64,000 bases of DNA from Chrysophaeum taylorii. Lineage: Eukaryota; Sar; Pelagophyceae; Pelagomonadales; Pelagomonadaceae. Location of the stretch: assembly GCA_029834535.1 (NCBI GenBank), contig JAQMWT010000358.1:62001-126000 (forward strand), given 5' to 3'. Both the position numbers and the translations under genes were made by a program. This document shows, one piece after another, positions 18,706 to 28,966 of this stretch. The notes beneath the pieces were generated by a model. That model was given only the letters and a program-made list of their open reading frames with translations. It did no database searches and had not been told where the DNA came from. Position 1 is the first letter of the stretch, and every line of letters begins with the position of its first letter.

Positions 18706-20010
18706 CTAGCCCCGCACGCTTCTTGAGGTGGCGTCGCGATAGGCGCGCAGAGCGTCGCAGGTTTCGAGCGGGACACCGTGGGAGGTGCGGATCGTAAACT
18801 CGTGGCCCGAGATGTCGCAGACAAGATCGCGAAGCGGCGAGAGCCCGCAGTCGAGGATCTGGATACAACACGGGCGATGCTTGCGCCTCCGATGGTCGTA
18901 CCAGGCATGGGTGAGCGGGCGCGGCGGCCAAACGAATGCGTACCACGCGAACCCAAATCCAAAATAGGCACAAAACAACGCGAGGGCGGCTACAAACGCG
19001 GGTCGTTTGAGCTTTTTGAGGCAGACGGCGTGGAATCTCGCCCGGCGTCGTCGAAGCACCAAGACGCCAAGCAAAAGTCCCATCGCTGCGCCGCCCAAAT
19101 GCGCGGCGTAAGAAATGTTGGCCTTGCGCGTAAAATGCCACGTACCCACGTCGGCGGCGAGGAGCGTCCCGATGAACGAAATACGGAGACGCCGATTGAG
19201 GACGCCGTCTTTAAGCCGGTCCCAGTCCTTGTAGATGTTGGCCGCGTGTGCCCCCAACAGCGCATAAGTTCCCCCCGATGCCCCGACGACGCTGTCGTAG
19301 CTGTCGCCGACGCCACAAAGAAGGGCGCCCGCGACGACGCCTAGTTGGTGGAGGAGCAGCAGTCGATCGTGGCCGTGCGTGATCTCGATTGGGGATCCAA
19401 AGAGCAGCAACATGACACAATTCGAAGCGACGTGGAAGTAGCTCGTGTGCACAAATTGATACGTGGCGAGTCGCCAGAACTGTCTTCGTTGATCTTCGCA
19501 TGTGGCAAAGTCGCCGACGAGCTGGTAGTAGAGAATTGGCGGACCAGGCCTTGTGTTCGAAAACGCAAAACACAAGAGATGCGTAGCGGCGAGGGCCGCG
19601 CTCACCAGGGGGGGGCACATGGGAAGCGGGTCATCGCGCGACACGAGCTCCGGAGCGACCCTCTTGAGCGTCGCCGCGGCGCAGCGCCGGAGACGCGTCT
19701 GATCGAACATTGATTCGCGCCGAGGATAGCCCGGCGGTGGCGCGCGGGGGTCATCCAAGGCATAAGGCCCATCGAGATATTCGATATCGTACGTTTGGTC
19801 GAATTTTTTCACAAAGCCGCGCACGAAGTCCAGCTTGAATCGGCCCGTCGTCCCGTTCTTGAGCTCGACGGTGAACGTGCCCGTGCGTACTTCGACCCGC
19901 GTCCCAACCGGCAGCTCGAGGCTCGCGACGCGGCCGGTGCGCCGCTGCGCTGCGGGTTCCTCTGTATACAGCAGCCGCCACCGACGAAGCCACCCGAGTC
20001 GACGACCCAT
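18706..20010 (-). CDS. Rhomboid-family intramembrane serine protease with soluble N-terminal domain
   Basis: 434 residues, with the ATG at 20010 (MGRRLGWLRRW). Residues about 130-330 are the rhomboid core. It has QFVHTSYFHVASNCVMLLLFG (the TM2 His/Asn region). The nucleophile loop is GASGGTYALLGA (GxSG). SYAAHLGGAAMGLLLG carries the catalytic His, completing a Ser-His dyad. Before the core, residues about 25-95 form a small beta-rich unit (VGTRVEVRTGTFTVEL, FDQTYDIEYLDGP) reminiscent of Tudor/SH3-like barrels, unusual for rhomboids. A C-terminal tail after the last TM (about 365-434) has a few Cys/His residues. The organelle is not clear. Confidence 0.85.
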   Translation of the reverse strand: MGRRLGWLRRWRLLYTEEPAAQRRTGRVASLELPVGTRVEVRTGTFTVELKNGTTGRFKLDFVRGFVKKFDQTYDIEYLDGPYALDDPRAPPPGYPRRESMFDQTRLRRCAAATLKRVAPELVSRDDPLPMCPPLVSAALAATHLLCFAFSNTRPGPPILYYQLVGDFATCEDQRRQFWRLATYQFVHTSYFHVASNCVMLLLFGSPIEITHGHDRLLLLHQLGVVAGALLCGVGDSYDSVVGASGGTYALLGAHAANIYKDWDRLKDGVLNRRLRISFIGTLLAADVGTWHFTRKANISYAAHLGGAAMGLLLGVLVLRRRRARFHAVCLKKLKRPAFVAALALFCAYFGFGFAWYAFVWPPRPLTHAWYDHRRRKHRPCCIQILDCGLSPLRDLVCDISGHEFTIRTSHGVPLETCDALRAYRDATSRSVRG

Positions 20011-20190
20011 ATCCACTAGTACTACCGGCGGTTTCGCGAAGACATTTCTGTTGCTTTTTTTTAGGACATTCTTCTTTGTTCCAGTTCTAGTAGTAGTGGT
20101 GGTAGTCCCTAGTCCCTATAGTGGTGGCTAGTAAAAAAAGTAAAATAACTGTTGCAGTATTTGAAGTATTCAAAACATTTGCAGCACGGG

Positions 20191-22830
20191 ATGTCGACGG
20201 CGGCCGGGAATCACGTGAGCTCAAAGGAGGGCTACGGCAACAACAAGGCGCTATCACAGGACGAATGGGAAGCGCAGCTGTCGAGCATCATCGAACGAAC
20301 GAATGCAAACCTATCGGTTCTCTCAAAGAACCGGAAAAAACAGCGACCGAAAAAGGGGGGCACGAACGATCAGGGGTCGTCGACGTCGTTGTCAAAAAGG
20401 AAGACCCCGACTTTGAGCGCGGCGTGGGCTCCCGAGGTGGTGCCGACATCGTCTTCCTCGTCCGCCGAGGCAATTGTGGAGGAGGTGTGCGAGCGAGTCG
20501 CGCATCGGCTCGAGCCGGCGTCGGACGAGCGACTACGTCGGCTCGAGGACGAGGTCGGGGAATTGCGGGCGCGGGCGTCGCAGGCGGTGACGAGCGCGCG
20601 TCTGCACGAGAGCGCGGTCGAGTCGCTGTCGCGCGAGTCGCAGACGCGAAAGAGCGTCGCGGCCAAGATGCTGGCTTGGCAGGCCGACGCCGAGCAGTGG
20701 CGGTCTCGGGTGGACGCGACGCTCGAGACCGCACGGGCACGGTCAAAGCAGGTCGAGAAGCTGCAGCGGTCGGTGTCCGAGGCACTATCACGGGCGGCGT
20801 CGTCGACGGACTTGAGGGCCGCCGTGGACGAGATGACCGCCCGATCGGCCGCGGCGGTGTCGGCCGCGTTGCAGCCCGTGCAGACGCACGTGGCAACCGA
20901 GCTCGACAAACTCAAGGCGCAGGTCGCAAGGCTTGGGCTGGGGGGGAGCGCGGAACAGGAGAGCCTGACGCTGGCGATCGAGTCGGCGGTCGCGCTCGCG
21001 ACGGCGGACATCGAGCGCAGGGTCGAGGAGCGGCTTCTCGCGCGGTTGGGAGCCAAGGTCGCCGCGGACATCGCCGACAAAATGAGCCGAACGTCGTCGT
21101 CGCGGCATCACCACGAATGGACCACAGACGGCGGCCCTCCATCGCCCACGGCCGCTCTCGTCGCCGGCGACCAAAGCGACTCGGCGACGATGACTCGGGT
21201 AGATCGAGCGGTCGCTTCGCTGCTCGCGCGGCTCGAAGAGGCGCGCGACGACGTCCGGTCGTTACGCGAGACGAACGACCGGCGCCAGGACGAGGTGGAA
21301 CTACGATTCCGGCGCACCGATCGGTGCCTCGAGGAGGTACGAGAGGAGCTCGACGAGAAGATATCGGCAGCGACGCAGCGGGCCGAAACGACCCGGAGTC
21401 GCCTCGCCGACGAGGTTGGGGCGTCGAAGAAGCGCGTCGAAGCCGCCAAGGCGACCGCGTGCGCTACGATCGACGCGAAGATCTCCGAATGGCGCGACGA
21501 CAACGCCGAGCTGCGGCGCGCGGTGTCGAAGATGACCAAGCAGGCGGCGAGCCTCGACGAGAAGATCCGCGTCCTCAAGACGTCGGCGCGGGCCTACGCC
21601 GAGGACGCGCCGGGCGTCCGTCGCGCTGCGGCTCTCGCCGCCAAGTTCGAGAAAGTCGAGACCAGAATCGAGGCCTTGGACGTCAAGTGCCAACGTATCC
21701 GCGATGTTGAGGACCGCTGCGGCCGCGACCGCGCGCGCATCGAGCGACTCGAGCGCTGGAAGGAGGCCGACGTCGCGCCCCGCCTCCTCGCCGCTGCCTC
21801 GTCCGGCGACGACGACGACGGCCGGGGTGGGTCCACATGTGCCTCCGGAGGGGGTATCGTCGTCGCCACCGGGGGGGTGCAACTCCGAGACGTCTCCCAG
21901 AGGCTCGGCCGCGTCGAGGAGTGGCGCGACGGCCTCCGCGATTCGCTGGCAAAGCTAACGCCGGCGCGTTTCGACCATCTCGAAGAGACGGTCGAAGCAC
22001 TCGCCACGGCTTCGGCAGAGGCGCGCACGACTGCGCGCGAGTCGCTACGCGACGCCGACCTCGCGCTCGCCGACCTTCGGGACACGCTCGACGCCCAGCT
22101 CCAAGCGCTAGCGCGCGCGGTGGATGACTGTGCCGAGACGGCAAGACGCGCGGCCGACGACGCCGCGCGAGCCACCGTAACCAAGCGCACCGACCAGCCA
22201 CCCTCCGACATGGTCCTCGCAGGCCACGACGCGCTCGAGCGGCCTCAACGCATCTCTGCGTTGGCCTTTGTAAACGACGACGACGATGTCCCGCTCGTCG
22301 AGAGAGCCAACGCCGACGCGCGCGACCGCCTCGACGCCCTCGAGCGCCGCGTCCGGGACCTGTCGGCTGAACCCCGAGTCACGCGCTTCGCCGAAAATCT
22401 CGCGGCCCTCGCGCTGCGCGTCGACGACGTCTCTGCCGCGCTCAACGCCCGGCGCCAATCGTCACCGCCGCGTGTTGACGCCGACGCTCGCCGCATTTTG
22501 GAGAACGTCTTTGACAATGCCGTTCGAAGCAAGGACCCAGCTCCTACGACCTCCGGCTCAATGTACGCTGTCGACGAAGACGACGACGGCGACGACGACG
22601 ATGACGACGACGACGTGGTGGAGCGGGACCCCGCCCGAGAGTCTCCACCCAGCGCCGAATCCGCGCCTCCGGAGACGTCCCCGGAAAACGTCGTAGAAAA
22701 GATGGAACCTGTCATCGTGCTCGAACAGCCGAGCATCGTCGAGCTTCACGCGGGCGACGACGACGATGACGACGCGGAAGACGACTCGGAGGAGGAGGAG
22801 GAGGACTCGGAGGAGGACCTGGAGGAATAC

Positions 22831-22862
<32 letters not shown>

Positions 22863-23015
22863 TCCGGCGGCGCCGCGAAGAAAGACTTCGGTGCGTCCCG
22901 TGTGCCCGTTGCTTTGCCAACTGCGTGCTGTTCACCGCAGACAGAGAACTACCTGTCCCGGTTCCGCACGAGGCTCGCTCAGCCAGATGCCGCGTTGTCC
23001 GAAGAGAGCGACTAG
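20191..23015 (+). CDS. Long coiled-coil protein, 924 aa, one 50-nt intron
   Basis: The ATG at 20191 gives MSTAAGNHVSSKEG. Exon 1 is 20191-22890, the intron 22891-22940 (GTGCGT...CCGCAG), and exon 2 22941-23015. Splicing changes the end to TENYLSRFRTRLAQ...ESD and a TAG stop instead of a basic read-through tail. Residues about 100-780 are almost continuous heptad-like coiled coil rich in Arg/Glu/Ala. The last 120 residues are strongly acidic (Asp and Glu runs from GAC and GAA repeats). I recognise no family. The composition suits a cytoskeletal, basal-body or flagellar-root protein, but this is a guess. Confidence 0.75.
22891..22940 (+). other. 50-nt intron in coiled-coil gene
   Basis: GTGCGT donor and CCGCAG acceptor, starting exactly on a codon boundary. 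Removing it yields a short acidic C-terminus. Confidence 0.7.
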
Positions 23016-23064
23016 AAGAAGTCGTTGAAGTTTTGACGTGGTTGCGTCGGATTGGTGGCATTCA

Positions 23065-24291
23065 ATGGCAATGTGGCTGCTTCTCGTTGCGGGCGCGGCC
23101 TTTGGGTTGGTGGTGCCGCCGTTGACGTTGGAAGAGGCTCGGAGGTGCCACAGGCCGTCGAATCGGCGCAGCGCGCGGGATTGCTTGGCATACGTGAAGG
23201 AATCTCCGCGCGACGAGCTGGCCAGGTCGTATCCGAATATTGACGCGGCGTGTTTCAACGTGACGTGGCAGTCGAGCGTCGCTGCGAGCGGAAACGCGAC
23301 GGTGTTGGGAACGTCCGGAAAGTGGGGGTCGTGCGTCGCGACGTCGACCGACGGCGAGTACCGGTACTTTGTGTCGAACAGTGTACCGAACCACTACTTT
23401 GGCCCGTACTGCCCTTTGGGTCTCGGGCTGGGTTATTGCGTCGGCGAGGAGGCGTGCGTATTCGAGGGCCTGGCCTGCGGCGGCGATTCAGTGTCGTCGT
23501 CGCGCGGTTACACGCCGCTCGGGGACGTGTGGGTGCCGTCGTTGGCATACGCGAAGATGCCCGTCGCGGGCGACCCGACGCGCGCGGACCGGCCGGGCTC
23601 GATGTACGCGACCGTCGAGGACGGCGCGAAGAACGTGGGGGCCGCCACGGCAATGACGATCGAGGACGGCATAACGATACAGGGCCCGAACGACGCGGGA
23701 GACTACGATATCGACGAGGCGGGCTTCGTATTGCCGTGCGGCGGGCACGTTACTCCTCCTCAGGACTTCTCGCCGGGTGGCCTCGCGCCCTACTTCCACT
23801 ACCACAAGGCGCCGACGTGCAAGACGGCCTTTGTCGATGCCGACAGACCCGCCGCGCACGGCGGAGACGCCGCGACGGCCCACGGCACCCTCTTCGCCTA
23901 CGCGTTGGACGGCTTCGGAATTTATACGTTTTCGGATATTGGTGGCGCCGCCCCCGTCCTCGACGAGTGTGGCGGCCACTTCGGCCCGACCGATGACGAT
24001 GACGATGATTCTGTCGTCTACCACTACCACAGTACGCCGTACACGCCCTATCATCTCGCGTGCCAGGGCCCCGCGCTCTCCAACTGCGACGCGACGCAGA
24101 CCGGCACCTCCTTTTGCGGATCCGGCTGCGGCGCGGACCTCTGTATCCAACCGGGCACCTCCGGGCCTTCCCTCCGCGTCTACGCAGCTTCTTTCGGCAA
24201 CACGTCGTGGTTCGACGCCTACACCAACAACATCGACGCCGCTCGCGTTCCTCTTGCACCCAATAAGAATAAGCGGCCACTGTCGGAGTAG
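23065..24291 (+). CDS. Secreted YHYH-domain protein
   Basis: 408 residues from the ATG at 23065 (MAMWLLLVAGAAFGLVVPP, signal peptide). An in-frame ATG at 23071 is also possible. The extracellular part is rich in Cys, Asp and aromatic residues. It contains the YHYH-family signature: PYFHYHKAP, LDGFGIYTF, LDECGGHFGP and VVYHYHSTPYTPYHLACQGP. These proteins occur in algae and marine bacteria and have no settled function. The His/Asp clusters suggest metal binding. Several N-x-T/S sequons fit secretion. Only 49 nt separate its ATG from the preceding stop. Confidence 0.82.
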   Translation: MAMWLLLVAGAAFGLVVPPLTLEEARRCHRPSNRRSARDCLAYVKESPRDELARSYPNIDAACFNVTWQSSVAASGNATVLGTSGKWGSCVATSTDGEYRYFVSNSVPNHYFGPYCPLGLGLGYCVGEEACVFEGLACGGDSVSSSRGYTPLGDVWVPSLAYAKMPVAGDPTRADRPGSMYATVEDGAKNVGAATAMTIEDGITIQGPNDAGDYDIDEAGFVLPCGGHVTPPQDFSPGGLAPYFHYHKAPTCKTAFVDADRPAAHGGDAATAHGTLFAYALDGFGIYTFSDIGGAAPVLDECGGHFGPTDDDDDDSVVYHYHSTPYTPYHLACQGPALSNCDATQTGTSFCGSGCGADLCIQPGTSGPSLRVYAASFGNTSWFDAYTNNIDAARVPLAPNKNKRPLSE

Positions 24292-24465
24292 GAGGAGTGT
24301 ACGTTATTATTATCATTTATATATGTGAAACACGCGAAGAGGAGATGCACGAGACGACGACGACGACGAAAAAAATTAATGTCCTCTAAATAAAAAGAGG
24401 GAGAAAAGTAATGTGATCAGTCACGCGAAGAAGAAGAAGAAGAAGAAGTCACTGAGACATCGTCA

Positions 24466-25122
24466 TCAGATGTCGTCGTCGAGGTCGTCGTCGTCGACGG
24501 CGTTGTCGGGGGAGGAGCTGGAGACGCCCTGGTACTGGTAGCCGCGGCGTATTCGCTCGGCGAAGCGCTGGGCTCGGAGTTTGGCGGCGTCGTTGTCGCA
24601 GAAGAACTCGAGGCAAAAGGAGAGCTGGACGGCGTTGACGAGCGCGACAAAGCAATAGCAGCCAGAGAGGCTGCTAAGGGTCTGGAATGCGCTGAGAAAC
24701 TCCTTGTTCCGCCTGACGACGACGGTCTCCGAGACAACGATGGGATCCATCTCGCGCTCGCCCTTTGCGATTGATCCCCAGTGCGCGGACGTCATCATCG
24801 CCTGGAGAGCGAGGACGACGGTCGCTCCGATGACTCCGCCGCCGACTGTGTCGGTGCACTTGACCTTGAAAAACCAGAGCCCGTAGACGGGCTGGAGGAT
24901 GAACAGAAAGCCCGTCAGGAGGATGGCGAAGGAGGCCCCCGAGTTGACGCGAAGTAAAGTCTCCATCTCGGCGACGCAGGGCGTTGTAAGGCACCGCCCG
25001 ACCACGTTGAAGGTGGTGACCGAGAACGCGATCCCGAAGACGAGGTTGATAAGGAGCGTCAGGATAGTCAGACTGCGCCGGACCTCGAACAGCCGCTCGA
25101 GCGCGGCGCCAACCACCGTCAT
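24466..25122 (-). CDS. Four-TM membrane protein, unknown
   Basis: 218 residues with four hydrophobic segments: about 18-40 (LTILTLLINLVFGIAFSV), 63-85 (SFAILLTGFLFILQPVYGL), 94-113 (GGVIGATVVLALQAMM) and 150-175 (GCYCFVALVNAVQLSFCLEF). The C-terminal tail is acidic (DDDDLDDD). Topology is MARVEL/tetraspan-like, but I see no diagnostic motif. It shares a 107-nt divergent promoter with the RRM gene. Confidence 0.6.
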   Translation of the reverse strand: MTVVGAALERLFEVRRSLTILTLLINLVFGIAFSVTTFNVVGRCLTTPCVAEMETLLRVNSGASFAILLTGFLFILQPVYGLWFFKVKCTDTVGGGVIGATVVLALQAMMTSAHWGSIAKGEREMDPIVVSETVVVRRNKEFLSAFQTLSSLSGCYCFVALVNAVQLSFCLEFFCDNDAAKLRAQRFAERIRRGYQYQGVSSSSPDNAVDDDDLDDDI

Positions 25123-25171
25123 GGTGCTGTACTGCTTCGTCAGGGACTCGTCGTCCTGCCTCTCTTCTAGA

Positions 25172-25210
25172 AACCCTCGTGTGTGCGTGTTAATAATTAA
25201 AAGCCCTCGT
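25172..25210. promoter_or_regulatory. Divergent promoter with paired CCCTCGT motifs
   Basis: AACCCTCGT at 25172-25180 and AGCCCTCGT at 25202-25210, separated by an AT-rich core (TTAATAATTAA). They lie between the divergent four-TM and RRM genes. The same word flanks other starts in the window. Confidence 0.35.
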
Positions 25211-25229
25211 TTGTAGGGTTAGTTGTAAG

Positions 25230-26341
25230 ATGGACGAGGTCGAGCGGCTCCGGAACGAGGTCGCCGAGGCCGAGGCCGCCGTGAGCGAGGCGGTGAAGCG
25301 CCGCGACCTGGCGTCGGCGGCCCTCGCCGCCGCGATCGAGGCGTCCCGCGACATCGAGGTAACCTCCGAGGTGACCTCGGTGTCGAAAACAACCCCCCTC
25401 CCAGAGGTGTCGAATACTACGGCTCCCTCGGAGGTGTCGAAGACAACCCCCCCCCCAGAGGTGTCGAATACTACGGCTCCCTCGGAGGTGTCGAAGACAA
25501 CGCCCGCGACGCCGCCCGAATGGGCCTACTACGAGGTGGTGGCGTCGGCGTCGCAGAAACGGCGTCGCGTCGTGGTCGCGGGCGAGGAGCGCGATGCGAC
25601 GAGGGTCGCGCTCGACGCGCTCTCGGCTTCCGAACAACTCTTCTGCTGCGGCGACGACGCCGACAAGCTCGCGACGGCGTGGCCGCTGCTACGGCGACTC
25701 CGGGACGACGAAGGCCTCGTCCGCCGCGCCGAAAAGAACTGGCCTATGCGCGTGCCTCCCTTCAAGGGAGGCGGCATGTCGTTGGCCGCGGCGACGGCCC
25801 AGGGCGCGACGCCCCTCAAGCTCGGCGACATCCTCGTCGCCGCGCGCACCGCCGACGCGAGGGCCGTCTTCGCCCGCCGCGACGCCCAGGCCACCATGCT
25901 GCGCTTCTGCCCCGCCGACGACGCGACGGCCTGCGCGCACCTCGACGCGCTCGCGCGCAGAAAACCGCCCGGCAACGTCGCGACCATGCTTCTCCAGAAA
26001 ATCGAGGAACACCCCCCCAACGTCCTGCTTCCGCTCCCCCCGCGCGTCCTGACCCCCCTCGACCCCCGGCGGCCGAGCCTTATCCCGAACACCGTCTTCG
26101 TCGGCAACCTCGCCGTTCGCTCCGCGCGCTCGCCCGCGGAAATCGATCTCGCCCTCCGCCAGTGCTTTGGCCGCTGCGGCCCGATCCTCGACGTCCGCCT
26201 CGCCGAGGAGGGCCGCGGCTACGCGCACATCGACTTTGGCGACCCCGCCGCCGCCGCGCGCGCCCTCGACCTCAACTCGACCCTACTCCACGGCAGGCGA
26301 CTCAAGGTCGACCTCGCCGAGAAACGCCCCCAGTCCGCTCC

Positions 26342-26377
<36 letters not shown>

Positions 26378-26690
26378 CAAGGGACACTACCCCTCCGCCG
26401 CCTCCTTCAGACCCGCCGCGCCCCGCCCTCGCCCCTCCTATCATCACCAACGGCACCAGCCGCAGAGTCACCCGAGTCACCCTCGCCACAAATACTACCC
26501 GGGAGGGAGAGGGGGGAATCACTACCGCCCCCCGCAGCAGCAGCAGCAGCAGCAGCAACCGCCGCTCCAACTCTCGCCTTCGCCGCGCGCTCTCTACCGC
26601 CCCCGCGCCGGCCCACCCCCTCCCGGTCTTGGTTCCCCCGTGCCCCGCCTCGCCCAGCTTCGCGACGACGAGCTCGACGCATTCCTCTGA
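25230..26690 (+). CDS. RRM RNA-binding protein with polyglutamine tracts
   Basis: 486 residues. The N-terminus has a short coiled coil (VERLRNEVAEAEAAVSEAV), then imperfect repeats of EVSKTTP / EVSNTTAPS (about 50-90). Residues about 115-275 form a globular region that I cannot name (FCCGDDADKLATAWPLLRRL, NWPMRVPPFKGGG). One RRM lies at about 287-365: RNP2 is VFVGNL, and RNP1 is weak, read as GRGYAHIDFGD. The tail has two CAG-encoded Gln runs and Pro/His/Tyr/Arg-rich disorder, typical of granule-forming or nuclear RNA-binding proteins. Confidence 0.78.
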
Positions 26691-27001
26691 TCCCCTTCGG
26701 CGCTCAACGTAGTTCCCCCCGGTGCAGTCAGTGGGTGAGCGCGCTGGCTGCTTTTTGGGCTCAGGCTGGTGGCTCCTCCTCCAAACCCGTAGCGAGCTCA
26801 CTCACCCACCCACTTACTCACACCCTCGGTTCTCAGCTGGTAGGCAATGATCACGACAAGAAAAAGAAGAAGAAGAACAAGAAGAAAAAGGAGAATCGCG
26901 TGGCTCGAGCCACGCACACCACACCCCCCACCAAAAAAAAAAGTCGAACGGAGGAGTGTGCATGCATCCGGCCGGCAGCGCCACAATGCATTGCATTCCG
27001 T
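26691..27001. other. Convergent 3' flank
   Basis: 311 nt between the ends of the RRM and metallo-beta-lactamase-fold genes. It has an impure AAG-rich tract at 26859-26893 and an A-run near 26933. No gene seen. Confidence 0.5.
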
Positions 27002-28894
27002 TCAGTCGCCGTAAACGCTGTGACGATCCGCACCGTGGTAGGCCCCCAGTGATGATGATAAAGATGAGGAGGAGAAGGCCTCGGCCTCGTCGACGATGAA
27101 ACGCGAGCGACCCAGGAGGCGCGAGTGGCGGCCGTAGGTCGGATCGCGGCGGAGCACGGGGGGCTGCGAGGTGGTCTGGCCGGCGACGTATGGCCCGCTC
27201 TCGAGCTTGACCTCGAAAGAGGTTTCGTCGAGGACGAAGACGCTGAAGAGCTGCGGAAGCGTGTCGTCTTCGTGGTCGGGTACCGGGTGCGCGCGGACGA
27301 CGACGTGGCCCTGGCGCGCGTCGTCGAGAAAGTGGGGAGCATCGCGGCGGCGGCTGGTGAGACCGTGGAGCGTCGCCTGGCGCTCTGGGGCGAGCCAGGT
27401 CGCGAAGAACTGGGGCGCGGCGAGGCCATCGCGCGCGATGTTGTCGGTGGAGATCAGATAGAGCGCGTCCTCGGACGGCTGGTCGCTGCGCCACGCTTGG
27501 TTGACGACGACTTTGGGGGCGAGGTACTCGAAGAAGGCGCGGTTGACGCCGAGGCCGTGGTTGTTCATGGTCGCCGCGTCCACTTCGCCCGCTGCCCGCG
27601 CGACGGCCGTCGTCGTGTCGATCTCGGTTGTCGGCTCCCTCTTGAGATGTGAAAAGCGGTCGACGTCGTTGTCGCCGCCGGTAAAGTAACGAAAATTGCC
27701 GTACTCCAGGACCATCGCGAGACTTCTTCGGTTTTCGTCCCACCGCGCGTCCAAGGGACCGATCGCCGACACGTTGCCATCGCGGTCGGCCACCATGGCG
27801 TCGGCCTTGAGGTTGCGGAACCGGAACGCGCGCCTCAGGCGCGAGCAGCGACGCGCTTCGTCCGTCTTCTTATAGCGCGCCATCTTCTTGCATTTGAGGA
27901 GCTTGACCTGGTCGGAGCGGCCGGGGGCAAACCGCTCGGCCTTTGAGCCCCGGTGCTTGATGGCATCGCGCACAAACCGCACGTAATTGTCGACGATCGG
28001 ATCCCGGGGGGCTTGGTAGTCGGGGTACGCGCGGTCGAGGAATTTGCCGATATCGAGTTTCGAGCCGATTTCGGCGATCCCACTAAGAGCGTAGCTCGTC
28101 GAGTTGGGGTACGCTACGCCCACGTGATCCGGATGGAAGTGCGTGATGATCGCGTAGTCGAGCCGTTCGATTGGCGCGAATCGTTTGACGTACTCGGCGA
28201 CGGCCTCGCCCGAAGTCTCCAGGCCTTCGGGCAGCCGGAGCACCTTGACGTGGGGTGCCTGCGCCTCGAACTTGTCGGGGTCCTGGTCCCCGGCATCGAC
28301 CAGCGCCGTCGTACCGTCGGGCAGCACCACAAACGTCGACTGAGACATCCCCGCCTTGACGTGGTGGACGTCGAGCATCCCGAATCGCCACGCCGGGAGC
28401 TGCCGAGACATCGCGCGTCGGATCGCGCGCTTCGCCTCGCGCTCTTTCGTTGCGCGCTTCCGATGACGCTCGACGGCGTAGTTGATCGGCTGCATCACCG
28501 CGATAACCACCAGCCCGGCGGCGATCGCGCCGCGCCACGTCTGCTGCCAGCTCGGCCATCGCGGGCGATCGTCGTCGTCGTCGTCGTCGTTCTTCGGCTT
28601 CCTCCCCCTGCACGCCGAGGCCGCCCCGCGCGCCGAGGTGGTGGTGGTGGCCTGGCACGCGGCGACGAGCCTTGCCGTGCGCAGTTGGCACCGGACGGCA
28701 AAGCTCGATGTGACCGTCTGAACCCTGCGCACCCACGCCCGAGCCTCGACCGCCAACGCTCGAGCCTTGCGGGACATCGCTTCGCCGTACTCCCGAAACA
28801 TGCCTGCCGCATCTTGAGACGACGACGACGACGACGACGACTCCTCGGTGCTTTCCTGATGATGACGCTGCTCCACGTCCACATCTGGATCCAT
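27002..28894 (-). CDS. Membrane-anchored metallo-beta-lactamase-fold hydrolase
   Basis: 630 residues. Residues 1-110 are cytosolic and low-complexity (Ser and Asp runs). One TM lies at about 121-138 (GAIAAGLVVIAVMQPIN), followed by a basic stretch. The MBL domain starts near 170. TFVVLPDGTTALVDAG is strand 1, THFHPDHVG (251-259) is the HxHxDH metal motif, and GDNDVDRF (about 400) is a likely bridging Asp. MNNHGLGVNRAFF and VVVNQAWRSDQPS follow. The order resembles ComEC/Rec2-type MBL domains more than glyoxalases. A roughly 110-residue insertion separates the HxHxDH motif from the GGDND strand. The substrate is unknown. Confidence 0.75.
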   Translation of the reverse strand: MDPDVDVEQRHHQESTEESSSSSSSSQDAAGMFREYGEAMSRKARALAVEARAWVRRVQTVTSSFAVRCQLRTARLVAACQATTTTSARGAASACRGRKPKNDDDDDDDRPRWPSWQQTWRGAIAAGLVVIAVMQPINYAVERHRKRATKEREAKRAIRRAMSRQLPAWRFGMLDVHHVKAGMSQSTFVVLPDGTTALVDAGDQDPDKFEAQAPHVKVLRLPEGLETSGEAVAEYVKRFAPIERLDYAIITHFHPDHVGVAYPNSTSYALSGIAEIGSKLDIGKFLDRAYPDYQAPRDPIVDNYVRFVRDAIKHRGSKAERFAPGRSDQVKLLKCKKMARYKKTDEARRCSRLRRAFRFRNLKADAMVADRDGNVSAIGPLDARWDENRRSLAMVLEYGNFRYFTGGDNDVDRFSHLKREPTTEIDTTTAVARAAGEVDAATMNNHGLGVNRAFFEYLAPKVVVNQAWRSDQPSEDALYLISTDNIARDGLAAPQFFATWLAPERQATLHGLTSRRRDAPHFLDDARQGHVVVRAHPVPDHEDDTLPQLFSVFVLDETSFEVKLESGPYVAGQTTSQPPVLRRDPTYGRHSRLLGRSRFIVDEAEAFSSSSLSSSLGAYHGADRHSVYGD

Positions 28895-28966
28895 GGCGTG
28901 GGTGGTCCGGAACTGCCACCACCACCACCCACTTATTATTTTTTCTGGTTTCCGTGCGTTGGAAAA

